From Lachnospiraceae bacterium C6A11 (GTDB taxonomy: Bacteria > Bacillota > Clostridia > Lachnospirales > Lachnospiraceae): 64,000 bases of DNA. Below, in pieces: positions 7,896 to 17,895 of the stretch (position 1 is the stretch's first letter; the number at the start of each line of letters is the position of its first letter). The stretch lies in assembly GCA_000702245.1 (NCBI GenBank), contig JNKY01000015.1, positions 1-64,000 on the forward strand, in the 5' to 3' direction. The translations under genes were made by a program, and so were the position numbers. Below the pieces are notes generated by a model that was given only the letters and a program-made list of their open reading frames with translations, did not search any database and had not been told where the DNA came from.

Positions 7896-9248
7896 TCAAT
7901 CTTTACTGAAGACAACCGCCTTCTTACCATTGTTCTTCGCCTTTTCAAGCGCCTTATCCGCCTGCTTAAATACTTCAGTAAAGTTGATCCTTCCTTCACC
8001 GAAGGCAACACCGACGCTCACTGAAACAGGAGCGAGATTATTTTCAGGCTTTGAAAGCGCTTCATTTATTCTTTCAACCTTTGACGTGATCAGTTCCTTA
8101 TGTTCAGGTCCGGAATTGATCATGACCACAGCAAACTCATCCTCTTCAAGTCTGCAAACATAATCCTGAGATCTGAAGCTCCTGAAGATAATCCCGGATG
8201 CCCAGTAAAGAACCTTGTCGCCAAAATCAGAGCCATTGTTGTCAACAACCTTCTTATAGTTATCGACGTTCAGGATAAGAAGTGATGTAGTCTCGATATC
8301 AACATTCTTCACAAGGAAATCATAACCCTCCCGGTTATATAAGCCGGTAAGCTTATCATGCGTTGCATCGTAAGAAACCTTCTCTTTATTCTGAAGGTTT
8401 GTATTGAACATAAGGTTGTAAGCCTTTGTAACGAACCTTACTTCGTAAGCGCCTTCTTCCTCGGCATTCTGCCCTTCCCTGATCTTCTTAACCAGATTCT
8501 TCAGCGGCTTGATGACAAGCTCTCTGTTTATCAGAACGATTATCAGAAGTACCGCAATATAGATGAAAGTAAGTATATGCTCGATGAGCACGTGATTGTG
8601 CAATCTCTTCGCCAGCCTGTTCTGCTCCTCAAACATATCGTCCTCGATGATGTCGATACATTTATGGCCGTCTACAGTTACCTCTTCCTTGATATCCTGG
8701 TATTTATCACCGAAAAGAAGCTCTTCGGCAGCATTCTCCTTCTGTTCAGGGGTCATCACCGCATCCTCTGCACTGAGTGTTACCTGCTGTATTTCTTCAG
8801 GATATTCGGAAATATCATAGCCACGCGCCTCAATTGTGAGCCTTGCAGCATAACACTCCATCTCTATCAGCTCAAACGACTTATCCATCGCCTTGCACAA
8901 CTCATCGTAGGCAGGCGAATCCGAATCAACCTCCTCGATTGCTTTTATCGCACGCTCCCTGCGTTTTGTGACATTTACCTCTTCAATGTAGTTATCGAGG
9001 TACTCCCTGTCACCGGTTATCGCAAAGCTTCTCATCTGCTCAGTCAGATAATCCGTAGCATCTATCATAAGATGAGCTTCGCCACGCCAGCCAAGGGCAT
9101 CCTGTGTAGTTTTATGCGCCTTATCGTAGAGATAACTTGTCCACTGCATTGCCCCAACAAGAGCAGCTGTTGCAACAAGCGCCACGATAAGCATTACGAT
9201 ATTTACCCTTCTGAGAGAAACTCCCTTACTCTTAACCTTAATTTTCAA
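7896..9248 (-). CDS. Membrane sensor with degenerate GGDEF domain
   Basis: A 450-residue protein. TM1 lies at about residues 17-37, followed by a helical extracytoplasmic domain (about 38-220), TM2 (about 226-246), a short HAMP-like linker, and a GGDEF-type domain (about 290-447) starting DKLTGLYNREGYD. The active-site signature that should read GG(D/E)EF is here EEDEF (in RLEEDEFAV), so both glycines are replaced by glutamate. Diguanylate cyclase activity is therefore unlikely; a receptor or scaffold role is more plausible. The start codon is TTG with a GGGGAG site. It separates tsaE from tsaB with 41 bp to tsaB. Confidence 0.85.
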   Translation of the reverse strand: MKIKVKSKGVSLRRVNIVMLIVALVATAALVGAMQWTSYLYDKAHKTTQDALGWRGEAHLMIDATDYLTEQMRSFAITGDREYLDNYIEEVNVTKRRERAIKAIEEVDSDSPAYDELCKAMDKSFELIEMECYAARLTIEARGYDISEYPEEIQQVTLSAEDAVMTPEQKENAAEELLFGDKYQDIKEEVTVDGHKCIDIIEDDMFEEQNRLAKRLHNHVLIEHILTFIYIAVLLIIVLINRELVIKPLKNLVKKIREGQNAEEEGAYEVRFVTKAYNLMFNTNLQNKEKVSYDATHDKLTGLYNREGYDFLVKNVDIETTSLLILNVDNYKKVVDNNGSDFGDKVLYWASGIIFRSFRSQDYVCRLEEDEFAVVMINSGPEHKELITSKVERINEALSKPENNLAPVSVSVGVAFGEGRINFTEVFKQADKALEKAKNNGKKAVVFSKD

Positions 9249-9295
9249 ACCACATCTCCCCTTCCTTAATAACTCACCAATACATTAGCTTTCCA

Positions 9296-9390
9296 GCTAT
9301 AATTCCCATACTTTTCGCTGACCTCTTTGCTATAATTCCCATACTTTTCGTTTGACTTCTCAGCTGAAACTCCCACATCTATCCGCTGAT
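9296..9390. repeat. Short tandem repeat, about 33-bp period
   Basis: A 22-bp sequence, GCTATAATTCCCATACTTTTCG, whose first 20 bases alone would identify it, occurs at 9296-9317 and identically at 9329-9350, giving a 33-bp period. A diverged third copy (GCTGAAACTCCCACATCT) starts at 9363. The array fills the gap between tsaE and the GGDEF gene. It could be a slippage product or a protein-binding array; no promoter hexamers are clearly embedded. Confidence 0.7.
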
Positions 9391-9414
9391 TTCAAAACTA
9401 TAGTTTAGCACTAT

Positions 9415-9888
9415 TTACTTCTCGTCTACAGTTATCTTTCTATAATCAAAGCCCTTATCGCGGTCCTTTGTTATCTCAATCTTTATCGCGTCCTCCGGGA
9501 TCACGTCCTCGATCAGAACCGACCACTCAACGAGGCACACCCCATCGCCTCTGTCCAGCTTGTCGAAATATCCGACCTCCTCCATCTCATCCGACGATCC
9601 AACTCTGTAGACGTCGAAATGATAGAGTGGCAGCCGCCCCTCATCGTACTCCTTAAGGATAGTGAAGGTTGGACTGACTATCGGCTCGTCTATCCCGAGC
9701 CCCTTTCCGAAGCCCTGGGCAAATACAGTCTTGCCTACTCCGAGGTCACCGTTGAGGCAGTAAACCTGCCCCGGCTTTGCCGCCCCGGCAAGCTCATGCG
9801 CATATTCAAATGTTTCTTTCTCACTGTATGTTTCTATTTCTTTCGTAATCAATTCTTTATATTTATCCTTCCCGACATATCCGGGCAA
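9415..9888 (-). CDS. tsaE: tRNA t6A biosynthesis ATPase TsaE
   Basis: A roughly 157-residue P-loop ATPase that recycles the TsaB-TsaD complex. The Walker A motif is GDLGVGKT (about 47-54), followed by VSPTFTILKEYDEGRLPLYH, characteristic of the family, and CLVEWSVLIED in place of Walker B. The only in-frame start giving a normal N-terminus is a TTG at 9888, whose ribosome-binding site is poor, so the exact start is uncertain. It opens the tsaE - GGDEF - tsaB - rimI cluster. Confidence 0.93.
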   Translation of the reverse strand: MPGYVGKDKYKELITKEIETYSEKETFEYAHELAGAAKPGQVYCLNGDLGVGKTVFAQGFGKGLGIDEPIVSPTFTILKEYDEGRLPLYHFDVYRVGSSDEMEEVGYFDKLDRGDGVCLVEWSVLIEDVIPEDAIKIEITKDRDKGFDYRKITVDEK

Positions 9889-9951
9889 AACGCTCGCCGT
9901 CCCGGAATATTTCAGATGTTATCTTGCCGAATTTTAATATCACGCAAAAAC

Positions 9952-10491
9952 CTATTTTGCCAAATACTTCTTCAGGTTGCCTGAAAGCCTCGGCCTGTAT
10001 TCGCGCGTATACTGCACAAGCCTTGAAAGCACTATGGACTTGTCTTCTCCGAGCTCTGTTGTCGGAATGACAAATGCATGATACGGACTCGTGTAAACCG
10101 CAACCATACTATTTGAAGCGCGAAGTCTGTAAATATTATTCCACTCGAGATCCTGCGACTCCTCACCGGCCGAGATGGTCAGCTTCTCCGGAGTAAGCTC
10201 GTAGCTTACCGGCGCCTTGTAGGAAGGATTGGTCTTAAGCTGGTTCTTCGCCTTCCAGATAAGTGTCAGCGGATTCAGCACGAGGCATACGACCGCTACC
10301 GCCCCGAAGAGCAGGATATTCCTGATGGTCGGATTGTCGCTCACAATATTCCATACGAGAAAAGCGAGTCCGCCAAGTCCGAGTATTATACTCATTATTC
10401 CCGAAAGCTTTGTATAATACGATCTCAACACGAAATCGGTCAGAGCTTTCTTATTCATATTTACAGTTATCTTCTTAGATGATGCTTCCAT
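9952..10491 (-). CDS. YcxB-like membrane protein
   Basis: About 179 residues from an ATG at 10491; a GTG 18 bases upstream would add six residues, but the AGGGAA before the ATG is the better site. Two membrane helices (about residues 35-75) are followed by a soluble region with the pattern YELTPEKLTISAGEESQDLEW, then AFVIPTTEL. This matches the bacterial YcxB-like family (a strand-rich domain with a W-x-x-I/V motif). Molecular function is unknown for the family. It lies 63 bp upstream of tsaE and may be in the same transcript. Confidence 0.72.
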   Translation of the reverse strand: MEASSKKITVNMNKKALTDFVLRSYYTKLSGIMSIILGLGGLAFLVWNIVSDNPTIRNILLFGAVAVVCLVLNPLTLIWKAKNQLKTNPSYKAPVSYELTPEKLTISAGEESQDLEWNNIYRLRASNSMVAVYTSPYHAFVIPTTELGEDKSIVLSRLVQYTREYRPRLSGNLKKYLAK

Positions 10492-10605
10492 TTCCCTATC
10501 TTCTTCCACCGGTCATGATCTTCCGGGGGTTGCAGCGCTCTTTGCCGATCACTCCATAACACCTCATCACTCTCTGGTGGTTCTTTCTATATTCTTCTTC
10601 TATCT

Positions 10606-11091
10606 TTACAGATCCAGCGTGATCTGGCGACCGGCCGGCTCGTACTTTCTGTATTTTACACCTGTGATGTCAAACATCTTCTTTGAGGCGAGAGTGCTCT
10701 CCGAAGTCTCATATTTGTCCGAAAGGTAAACGATCTCGCTAATACCGGCCTGGATGATGGCCTTCGCGCACTCATTGCAAGGGAAGAGAGTAACGTAAAC
10801 CCTTGCGCCCCTCATATTTCCGGTGCCGCGGTAATTAAGTATCGCGTTCAGCTCCGCGTGGCAGACAAACATATATTTTGTATCAAGCGCGGAACCGTCC
10901 CTGCTCCACGGCATATCATCGTCCTCACAGCCCTGCGGCATACCGTTGTAACCAACCGAAAGTATCCTGTTGTCAGCACCCACTATGCACGCTCCGACCT
11001 GAGTGTTCGGATCCTTGCTCCTCTGGGCCGACATCAGAGCTATTCCCATAAAATACGAATCCCACGTAATATAATCCGTCCTCTTCGTCAT
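10606..11091 (-). CDS. comEB: dCMP deaminase / ComE operon protein 2 family
   Basis: A 161-residue zinc deaminase that converts dCMP to dUMP. The zinc site is complete: HAELNAIL (His ligand and catalytic Glu) and PCNECAKAII (two Cys ligands). The start RTDYITWDSYFMGIALMSAQRS, quoted here only in outline, is typical, as are DPNTQVGACIV and the GYNGMPQGCEDD substrate loop. The ATG at 11091 is preferred over an upstream in-frame codon at 11115 because GGAGG lies 8 nt before it (11100-11104). Downstream of lysC, separated by a terminator. Confidence 0.93.
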   Translation of the reverse strand: MTKRTDYITWDSYFMGIALMSAQRSKDPNTQVGACIVGADNRILSVGYNGMPQGCEDDDMPWSRDGSALDTKYMFVCHAELNAILNYRGTGNMRGARVYVTLFPCNECAKAIIQAGISEIVYLSDKYETSESTLASKKMFDITGVKYRKYEPAGRQITLDL

Positions 11092-11249
11092 AATACCATC
11101 CTCCAAAGTACACATACTTATAGATAATAGTATTCTATGCTAAAATACTTAGGAATGCAAGTTAATGACGATATTTGATGATATTTGATGTGTGGCTTTT
11201 TTGAAATTATCCCACAACTTAAAGGATTGATATCATCTGATAATAAATA

Positions 11250-11296
11250 TAAAAACACGCCTTCTGAAGCTGTATTTCACTACAACCTCAGAAGGC
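11250..11296 (-). terminator. Rho-independent terminator after lysC
   Basis: Arms GCCTTCTGA (11259-11267) and TCAGAAGGC (11288-11296) form a 9-bp GC-rich stem. On the minus strand it is followed by a T-run (11251-11255). It lies about 55 bp past the lysC stop. Confidence 0.8.
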
Positions 11297-11349
11297 GCTC
11301 TTTATTTAACACCCGTCAGCAAAAGCTGACATTCCGGATAAGTTACGGA

Positions 11350-12552
11350 TTATTTCTCACCAAGATCAAACTTGTCATGGATAGAGTTCATAGCTCTCTC
11401 AACGTTCTTTGCATCGATAAGAACTGTAACTCTGATCTCTGAAGTAGAGATCATTCTGATGTTGATGTTCTCATCATAGAGAGCCTCGAACATCTTTGCT
11501 GCAACGCCCGCATTTGTCTGCATGCCGGCACCAACGATTGAAACCTTTGCAACGTCCTTATTAACGTCAACGTCTTCGCACTCCATAGCCTCTGCGATAA
11601 CAGCCTTAGCCTCATCAGCATCCTCCTGTGAGCAGGTAAAGGTGATATCCTTTGTGCCATGACGGCCGATTGACTGAAGTATCATATCAACATTTATATT
11701 CTTCTTAGCAAGCAGATTGAAAAGCTTGAATGCAACGCCCGGCTCATCCTTAAGACCTACTACTGCAACTCTGGCTGCATCTGCATCTGCGGCAACACCG
11801 CTGACTATCATTTTCTCCATCTTAGTATCCTCCTTAACAACGGTACCCTCATTATTATTTAAGCTTGAACGAACAACAAGCTGTACTCCGAATTTCTTGG
11901 CAAGCTCCACTGATCTGTTGTGAAGAACTCCCGCACCGAGTGTTGCAAGCTCGAGCATCTCATCATATGTAACTGTATCAAGCTTACGAGCGTTCTTAAC
12001 CTTACGTGGATCAGCTGTGTAAACGCCGTCAACGTCTGTATAGATCTCGCACTTGTCTGCATGAAGCGCAGCAGCAAGAGCAACCGCTGTGGTATCTGAA
12101 CCGCCTCTTCCGAGGGTGGTGTAATCATCGTATTTATTGATTCCCTGAAAACCTGTTATGATAACGATCTTTCTCTGCTCAAGTTCATTTCTGATCCTCT
12201 CTGCATCGATCCTCTTAAGTCTTGCATTTCCGTAAACGGATGTTGTATGCATAGCTACCTGGAATGCGTTGAGGGAAATAGCAGGTACTCCCAGCTTGTT
12301 CATAGCCATTGCCATAAGAGCTACTGACATCTGCTCGCCGATCGTGTAGAGCATGTCCATCTCACGCTTTGGAGGATTCTCGTTGATATCCTTAGCCATC
12401 GTAATAAGCTCATCAGTGTATTTGCCCATAGCTGAAAGGACAACGACTACATCATTTCCCTTCTTGTATTCTTCAATACATCTGTTGGCCACATTATAGA
12501 TTCTCTCTTTGTTGGCAACCGATGTGCCACCAAACTTCTTTACCACTAACAT
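11350..12552 (-). CDS. lysC: Aspartate kinase
   Basis: The 400-residue enzyme phosphorylates aspartate, the first step to lysine, threonine and methionine. Kinase-domain motifs are VVKKFGGTSV at the N-terminus, TGFQGINKYDDYTTLGRGGSD (in pieces near 135-155), and YTDVDGVYTADPR. Two ACT domains (about 265-400) provide amino-acid feedback binding (VGLKDEPGVAFKLF; VGAGMQTNAGVAAKMF). Length fits the monofunctional class. ATG at 12552 is chosen because GGAGG (12561-12565) lies 8 nt upstream; a start five codons earlier would overlap that site. It follows hom on the same strand with a 113-bp gap that holds a weak palindrome. Confidence 0.96.
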   Translation of the reverse strand: MLVVKKFGGTSVANKERIYNVANRCIEEYKKGNDVVVVLSAMGKYTDELITMAKDINENPPKREMDMLYTIGEQMSVALMAMAMNKLGVPAISLNAFQVAMHTTSVYGNARLKRIDAERIRNELEQRKIVIITGFQGINKYDDYTTLGRGGSDTTAVALAAALHADKCEIYTDVDGVYTADPRKVKNARKLDTVTYDEMLELATLGAGVLHNRSVELAKKFGVQLVVRSSLNNNEGTVVKEDTKMEKMIVSGVAADADAARVAVVGLKDEPGVAFKLFNLLAKKNINVDMILQSIGRHGTKDITFTCSQEDADEAKAVIAEAMECEDVDVNKDVAKVSIVGAGMQTNAGVAAKMFEALYDENINIRMISTSEIRVTVLIDAKNVERAMNSIHDKFDLGEK

Positions 12553-12665
12553 TGTGTGTGCCTCCATTATTTTTTGTATCTCATCAGGCCACCGTGACCT
12601 GATAGTTGCGTCTCTAAACTGCCCCCGATACTACTTAGCCCTGCATTGTTATACAACAGATTCGC

Positions 12666-13871
12666 TTACTCTGCAACACGAATCTTTGTAATCACTGAAT
12701 AATCCTTCAAAATATCTGTAAGCTCAGCCTCAGAATATTCCTTTGCAGTTACAAATACAGTCTCGCCCGAAAGTGCCTCTGCGAAGCTTACTTCGCCGAA
12801 AAGCTCAGCAATCTTGTCCTGCACGCCCTCAGCTGCAAGTCTTACAAAATATCTTGCTTTGAACTTAGATGCGTCACCAAGAGTAAGCTTTTCCTTGTCC
12901 CAGATGATATTTATATTTTCATTGTTATTCTTAACTATCTCGATAACGTCTGAAACAACTGCGCTGGCTGTCGGAAGAGAACCTGCGCCCTTGCCGTAGA
13001 ACATTACATTTCCGAGCATATCGCCGTGAAGGTTGATTGCATTATATACGCCCTCAACACCTCTGAGGCTGTGCTCCTCACCAACCATGAAAGGAGCAAC
13101 CATACAGTAGATATTGTCGCTGTCTCTCTTCATAAGGCCGAAAAGCTTGATCGGCATATCGAGCTTAACTGAGTAAGCGATATCTTCCTTGGTGATGTGG
13201 CTGATACCCTCTGTAGCGATATCTTCAAAATCAACCTGCTTTCCGCATACAAGAGAAGTAAGGATTGCAATCTTGCGGCATGCGTCGTAGCCCTCGATAT
13301 CCGCTTCCGGCTTCCTCTCTGCATAGCCCTTCTGCTGTGCAGCCTTGAGAACCTCGTCGAAGTCACGTCCCTTCTTTCTCATTGTTGTGAGAATATAGTT
13401 TGTTGTTCCGTTGAGAATACCTGTGATGCTGTCAAAATGATCAGCTGTAAGCGACTCGTTGATGTTTCTGATTACCGGAATACCTCCGCCAACTGACGCC
13501 TCAAACAGGAAGGAAACATTATTCTCCTTCGCAAGCTCAAGTATCTCTGCACCGTATTTTGCAACAAGCTCCTTGTTAGAGCTGCAGACAGACTTGCCCT
13601 TTGCGATTGCCTTCCTGACAAATGTATTTGCAGGCTCAACTCCGCCCATAACCTCGACAACGCACTTAATGCTGTCATCGTTTAAGATGACGTCGTAGTC
13701 ATGAACTATGATATTCTCATAAGGATCTCCCGGGAAATCCCTGAGATCAAGAGCATATTTTACCTGTATATCCTCTCCTGAGGACTTTTTAAGGACATCG
13801 GAATTGTCATTGATTATCTTGACAACTCCCGAACCGATGGTTCCATATCCGAGAACTGCAATATTAAACAT
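12666..13871 (-). CDS. hom: Homoserine dehydrogenase
   Basis: A 401-residue NAD(P)-dependent enzyme reducing aspartate semialdehyde to homoserine. The N-terminal Rossmann motif is VLGYGTIGSGVV (about 6-17). The catalytic domain has the signature GGGIPVI and GILNGTTNYILT, and the Lys and Asp/Glu residues in AERKPEADIEGYDACRK. The last 80 or so residues have ACT-domain character (YFVRLAAEGVQDKIAEL), suggesting threonine feedback. It is slightly shorter than many relatives (about 430). It lies upstream of lysC, a common pairing; thrB and thrC are not in the window. Confidence 0.96.
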   Translation of the reverse strand: MFNIAVLGYGTIGSGVVKIINDNSDVLKKSSGEDIQVKYALDLRDFPGDPYENIIVHDYDVILNDDSIKCVVEVMGGVEPANTFVRKAIAKGKSVCSSNKELVAKYGAEILELAKENNVSFLFEASVGGGIPVIRNINESLTADHFDSITGILNGTTNYILTTMRKKGRDFDEVLKAAQQKGYAERKPEADIEGYDACRKIAILTSLVCGKQVDFEDIATEGISHITKEDIAYSVKLDMPIKLFGLMKRDSDNIYCMVAPFMVGEEHSLRGVEGVYNAINLHGDMLGNVMFYGKGAGSLPTASAVVSDVIEIVKNNNENINIIWDKEKLTLGDASKFKARYFVRLAAEGVQDKIAELFGEVSFAEALSGETVFVTAKEYSEAELTDILKDYSVITKIRVAE

Positions 13872-13946
13872 ATGCCGTACCTCACTCTCGTAATAATTAT
13901 TTATTTATCTGTATGAATCTACTCAGGCGCAGTGCTTGTTGCTTAG

Positions 13947-15063
13947 TCACTGCTGGGTTGTCTGAGCTATCATTTTTAAATACGCATTGATGAAAGGATC
14001 GATGCCTCCGTCAAGAACTCTTGCGGCGTCACCCACCTCACAGTTTGTGCGGTGATCCTTGACCAGTGTGTATGGCTGAAGCACATACGACCTTATCTGG
14101 CTTCCGAAGCCGTTATCGGCAACCTCTCCTCTGATACCCGACATCTTAGCCATATTTTCCTGCTGTTTCATCATGAAAAGCTTGGCCTTCAGCATCTTCA
14201 TGGCCTTGTCCTTGTTCATGTGCTGCGATCTCTCGTTCTGGCACTGAACAACAATACCTGTAGGGAGATGTGTGATCCTGACTGCGGATGAAGTCTTATT
14301 GATATGCTGACCACCCGCGCCGCTGGATCTGTAGGTGTCGACCTTAAGGTCATCGTCCCTGATCTCGATCTCTATCGTATCATCTATTTCCGGCATGACA
14401 TCAACCGAACAGAAGGATGTCTGTCTCTTACCGTTTGCGTTGAAAGGAGAAATACGGACAAGCCTGTGAATACCGTGCTCAGACTTAAGATAGCCATAAG
14501 CGTGGTAGCCGTTTACCTGGAAGGTAACCGACTTGATTCCTGCTTCATCTCCCGGCAGATTGTCGAACTCTTCGACTGAGAAGCCCTTGGCTCCTGCCCA
14601 CCTTGTGTACATACGGTAGAGCATTGAAACCCAGTCGCAGCTTTCGGTTCCGCCTGCGCCGGAATGTATAGTGACAACTGCATTATTTGTATCAAATTCT
14701 CCCGAAAGAAGGGTTTCTATCCTGAAGGCTTCGAACTGCTCCTTGAACTTCTCGAGCATTCCACCTGCCTCTTCGGTCAGATCCTCGTCATCCTCTTCCT
14801 CAGCCATCTCGATCATCGCTTCGATGTCGTCAAAGGCTGCCTGGATGGCATCGTATTCGGCAATAGTATCCTTCAGGTTCTTAACTTCCTTCATGATCTT
14901 ATTGCTCTCTTCCACGTCGTTCCAGAAGTTCTGGTCCTCCATGGCTTCTTCAAGAGTCTTTATCTTTTCCTGCTTACCTGCAATGTCAAAGTGAATCCCT
15001 CACTTCAAGCAGTGGTTTTCTGTATTCATTTAATGTGAACTTGTACTGATCCAGTTCTAACAC
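13947..15063 (-). CDS. prfB: Peptide chain release factor 2, with programmed +1 frameshift
   Basis: The gene is read in two frames. A GTG at 15063, preceded by AAGGTGGTGA, opens a 25-codon segment (VLELDQYKFTLNEYRK...DSL) ending at an in-frame TGA (14986-14988) inside CTT TGA C. A +1 shift there continues with DIAGKQEKIKTLEEA and then the long frame. The full product is 371 residues. Counting from the GTG, the SPF anticodon tripeptide falls at 205-207 and GGQ at 250-252, the same positions as in Escherichia coli RF2. RF2 terminates at UGA and UAA, so the UGA stop gives autoregulation. The gene lies 33 bp after secA. Confidence 0.97.
14985..14991 (-). promoter_or_regulatory. prfB recoding site CTT TGA C
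   Basis: On the minus strand codon 25 (CTT) is followed by TGA and C, the canonical RF2 slip site; the next frame begins GAC ATT GCA. A GAGGG stretch a few bases upstream (in GTGAGGGATTCACTT) can act as the stimulatory Shine-Dalgarno-like element. When RF2 is scarce the ribosome slips forward and makes full RF2. Confidence 0.95.
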
Positions 15064-15096
15064 TACTCTCACCACCTTTAATTTTATGATTGGTAA

Positions 15097-17670
15097 TTAC
15101 TGCTGGGCGCCATGACAATATTTATACTTTTTACCTGATCCGCATGGGCATGGATCGTTGCGGCCGACCTTGGCCTGCTTTCTCTTTACAGGCTCCTTCT
15201 TGGCTGTTGTGTCCTTGTTGGTTCCTGTAACCTTGGCAACCTGCTCACGCTCTGCCTTCTCTTCTATTCTTACGTGCATGATAAGACGTGATGTATCTTC
15301 CTTGATGGAATCTGTCATATCATTGAACATATCGTAGCCGGCCATCTTGTATTCAACAAGCGGATCTCTCGAACCGTATGACTGGAGACCGATACCCTGA
15401 CGGAGCTGGTCCATATCGTCGATATTGTCCATCCACTTTCTGTCGACAACCTTGAGGAGGACAACTCGCTCCATCTCACGCATAGCTTCCGGATTAGGGA
15501 ATTCAGCTTCCTTAGCTTCGTAAAGTCTTGCAGCCTCTTCCTTAAGTCTCTGCTTGAAGGCATTTGCGCTGCCCTTCTGCTTCTCTTCCTCAAGAAGTGT
15601 GATAGGCTGAAGTGGAACTATCGGACGAAGTGTATCGTTGAGTTCCTTAAGATCCCACTCTGAAGGATCAACTTCATTTGAAGCAACCTTGTCAACGTAT
15701 CTTGCGACTGTATCCTGAACCATGCCAAATATGGTATCTCTCATATTTTCGCCGTCAAGAACCTTACGACGCTCAGCGTAAATAACCTCACGCTGCTCGT
15801 TATTAACCTCATCGTACTCGAGAAGGTTCTTTCTGATAGCAAAGTTGTTTGACTCGATCTTTCTCTGGGCTCTCTCGATGAACCTTGAGATTGTCTTGTG
15901 CTGTATTTCCTCACCCTCAGGGATTCTAAGGGCGTCATAAACTCTCATAACCTTCTCTGAACCGAAGAGTCTCATCAGATCATCCTCAAGAGAAAGGTAG
16001 AACTTTGAATATCCAGGGTCTCCCTGACGTCCTGAACGTCCACGGAGCTGGTTATCAATACGTCTTGACTCGTGTCTCTCTGTACCGATTACCATAAGTC
16101 CGCCGAGTTCTGCAACGCCTTCACCAAGCTTGATATCGGTACCACGACCTGCCATGTTTGTAGCGATCGTTACAGCGCCTCTCTGGCCTGCATCAGCGAT
16201 GATCTCAGCCTCCATCTCATGGAACTTGGCATTGAGGACCTTGTGCTGGATGCCGCGCTTCTTGAACATATTACTGATCTCTTCAGAAGAATCGATATTA
16301 ACTGTACCTACAAGTACAGGCTGACCCTTCTGGTTAGCTTCGTAAACCTGCTCAACGATAGCCTTAAGCTTCTCCTTCTTGGTCTTGTAAACCGCATCGT
16401 ACTCATCTATTCTGGCGATAGGACGGTTTGTCGGAACAACTACAACGTCCATACCGTAGATCTCACGGAACTCTGTTTCCTCTGTCTGGGCGGTACCTGT
16501 CATACCTGCCTTCTTATCGTATTTGTTGAAGAAGTTCTGGAAGGTGATCGTTGCAAGAGTCTTACTCTCACGCTTAACCTTAACGTTCTCCTTAGCCTCG
16601 ATCGCCTGATGGAGACCATCGCTGAAACGTCTTCCCGGCATGATACGTCCGGTAAAGCTGTCGACGATAAGCACCTGATCATCCTTAACAACGTAGTCCT
16701 GATCTCTGTGCATAAGTGCATGTGCGCGGAGTGCAAGGATGATAGTATGCTGGATCTCAAGGTTCTCAGGATCTGCGAGGTTCTGGATGTGGAAGAACTG
16801 CTCAACTTCCTTAACACCCTGTGCGGTCAGGACAACGTATTTGTCCTTCTCGTTTACGAGGTAGTCACCATCCTCTTCTATCTGTGTACCCATAAGGGCA
16901 TCGAACTTACTGATTTCGGTTGTTGCGGTACCTCTCTCCATTCTTCTTGCGAGGTAATCGCACATCTTGTAGATGTCTGTAGACTTGCCGCTCTGTCCGG
17001 AAATGATGAGCGGTGTACGCGCCTCATCGATAAGGATAGAGTCGATCTCATCGATGATACAGAAGTGAAGGCCTCTCTGAACGAGACGCTCCTTGTAGAT
17101 GACCATGTTATCACGGAGGTAGTCGAAACCAAGCTCGTTATTTGTGATATATGTGATATCGCAGTTATAGGCTGCTCTTCTGTCATCATTTGTGTCTGAG
17201 TTAAGGATAACACCGACTGTGAGTCCGAGGAAGCGGTGAATAGAACCCATCCACTCAGCATCACGCTTAGCCAGGTAATCGTTAACTGTTACGATGTGAA
17301 CGCCCTTGCCCTCAAGTGCGTTAAGGTATGCAGGAAGTGTGGAAACAAGTGTTTTACCTTCACCTGTTCTCATCTCTGCGATACGTCCCTGATGAAGCAG
17401 GACACCACCGACAAGCTGAACCCTGAAGTGCTTCATTCCGAGAACACGACTGGCTGCTTCTCTAACTACGGCAAATGCCTCAACGAGGATGTCGTCAAGT
17501 GTCTCGCCATCCTTAAGTCTCTTCTTGAACTCGTCAGTCTTCGCCTTAAGCTCGTCATCAGAAAGCTTCTGCATATCCTCATCAAGAGCTTCAATCTTGT
17601 CTACGATCGGATATATTCTTTTTAATTCTTTGTCGCTGTGCGAACCAAAGATTTTCTCACCAAGACCCAT
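15097..17670 (-). CDS. secA: Preprotein translocase ATPase SecA
   Basis: An 857-residue motor that drives proteins through SecYEG at the membrane. Walker A is [17 protein letters not shown] (about 100-115), the DEAD-type box is [19 protein letters not shown], and the second motor half has [12 protein letters not shown] and [11 protein letters not shown]. The preprotein-crosslinking and helical wing/scaffold regions follow. The C-terminal SEC-C zinc motif is [19 protein letters not shown], so the SecB-type or ribosome-binding tail is kept. Start has GGAGG 7 nt upstream. Downstream prfB is 33 bp away, an arrangement common in Bacillota. Confidence 0.98.
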   Translation of the reverse strand: MGLGEKIFGSHSDKELKRIYPIVDKIEALDEDMQKLSDDELKAKTDEFKKRLKDGETLDDILVEAFAVVREAASRVLGMKHFRVQLVGGVLLHQGRIAEMRTGEGKTLVSTLPAYLNALEGKGVHIVTVNDYLAKRDAEWMGSIHRFLGLTVGVILNSDTNDDRRAAYNCDITYITNNELGFDYLRDNMVIYKERLVQRGLHFCIIDEIDSILIDEARTPLIISGQSGKSTDIYKMCDYLARRMERGTATTEISKFDALMGTQIEEDGDYLVNEKDKYVVLTAQGVKEVEQFFHIQNLADPENLEIQHTIILALRAHALMHRDQDYVVKDDQVLIVDSFTGRIMPGRRFSDGLHQAIEAKENVKVKRESKTLATITFQNFFNKYDKKAGMTGTAQTEETEFREIYGMDVVVVPTNRPIARIDEYDAVYKTKKEKLKAIVEQVYEANQKGQPVLVGTVNIDSSEEISNMFKKRGIQHKVLNAKFHEMEAEIIADAGQRGAVTIATNMAGRGTDIKLGEGVAELGGLMVIGTERHESRRIDNQLRGRSGRQGDPGYSKFYLSLEDDLMRLFGSEKVMRVYDALRIPEGEEIQHKTISRFIERAQRKIESNNFAIRKNLLEYDEVNNEQREVIYAERRKVLDGENMRDTIFGMVQDTVARYVDKVASNEVDPSEWDLKELNDTLRPIVPLQPITLLEEEKQKGSANAFKQRLKEEAARLYEAKEAEFPNPEAMREMERVVLLKVVDRKWMDNIDDMDQLRQGIGLQSYGSRDPLVEYKMAGYDMFNDMTDSIKEDTSRLIMHVRIEEKAEREQVAKVTGTNKDTTAKKEPVKRKQAKVGRNDPCPCGSGKKYKYCHGAQQ

Positions 17671-17734
17671 TTCTTTCCTCCAGAATATTTATTTCAACTG
17701 TATTTTTTTACATAGTTGTAACATCGTAACCTCT

Positions 17735-17763
17735 AATATAACATTACTTCTATATACTGGCAA
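17735..17763 (-). promoter_or_regulatory. secA promoter
   Basis: On the minus strand TTGCCA (17758-17763) and TATATT (17735-17740) are separated by 17 bp, about 65 bp upstream of the secA start. Both hexamers match the sigma-A consensus at five of six positions. Confidence 0.7.
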
Positions 17764-17798
17764 ATGTTTTTTTACATAAACTTGCAATTTAGTGGCTG

Positions 17799-17827
17799 TT
17801 GACATATTATAGGAAAAGATAGAATAT
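17799..17827 (+). promoter_or_regulatory. Possible promoter for the AI-2E permease gene
   Basis: A perfect TTGACA (17799-17804) is followed by a weak -10, either TAGAAT at 15 bp or GAATAT at 17 bp. It points rightward from the secA divergent gap, about 70 bp ahead of the start at 17896. Confidence 0.45.
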
Positions 17828-17895
17828 TACGTGCTGTTCGCACCGGAGGGACCTTATGCGGAGCGGGCGGCCGACAGTGAAGAAGGTTAAAATAC

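Noticed and set aside
11161-11190. GATATTTGAT tandem pair
   Set aside because: Only 10 bp, AT-rich; easily chance.
12581-12602. ATCAGG/CCTGAT palindrome between hom and lysC
   Set aside because: Short, imperfect, without a T-run; too weak to call a terminator or operator.
16072-17199. 375-codon frame antisense to secA
   Set aside because: It mirrors the SecA coding sequence; Cys/Leu-rich composition is typical of an antisense shadow.
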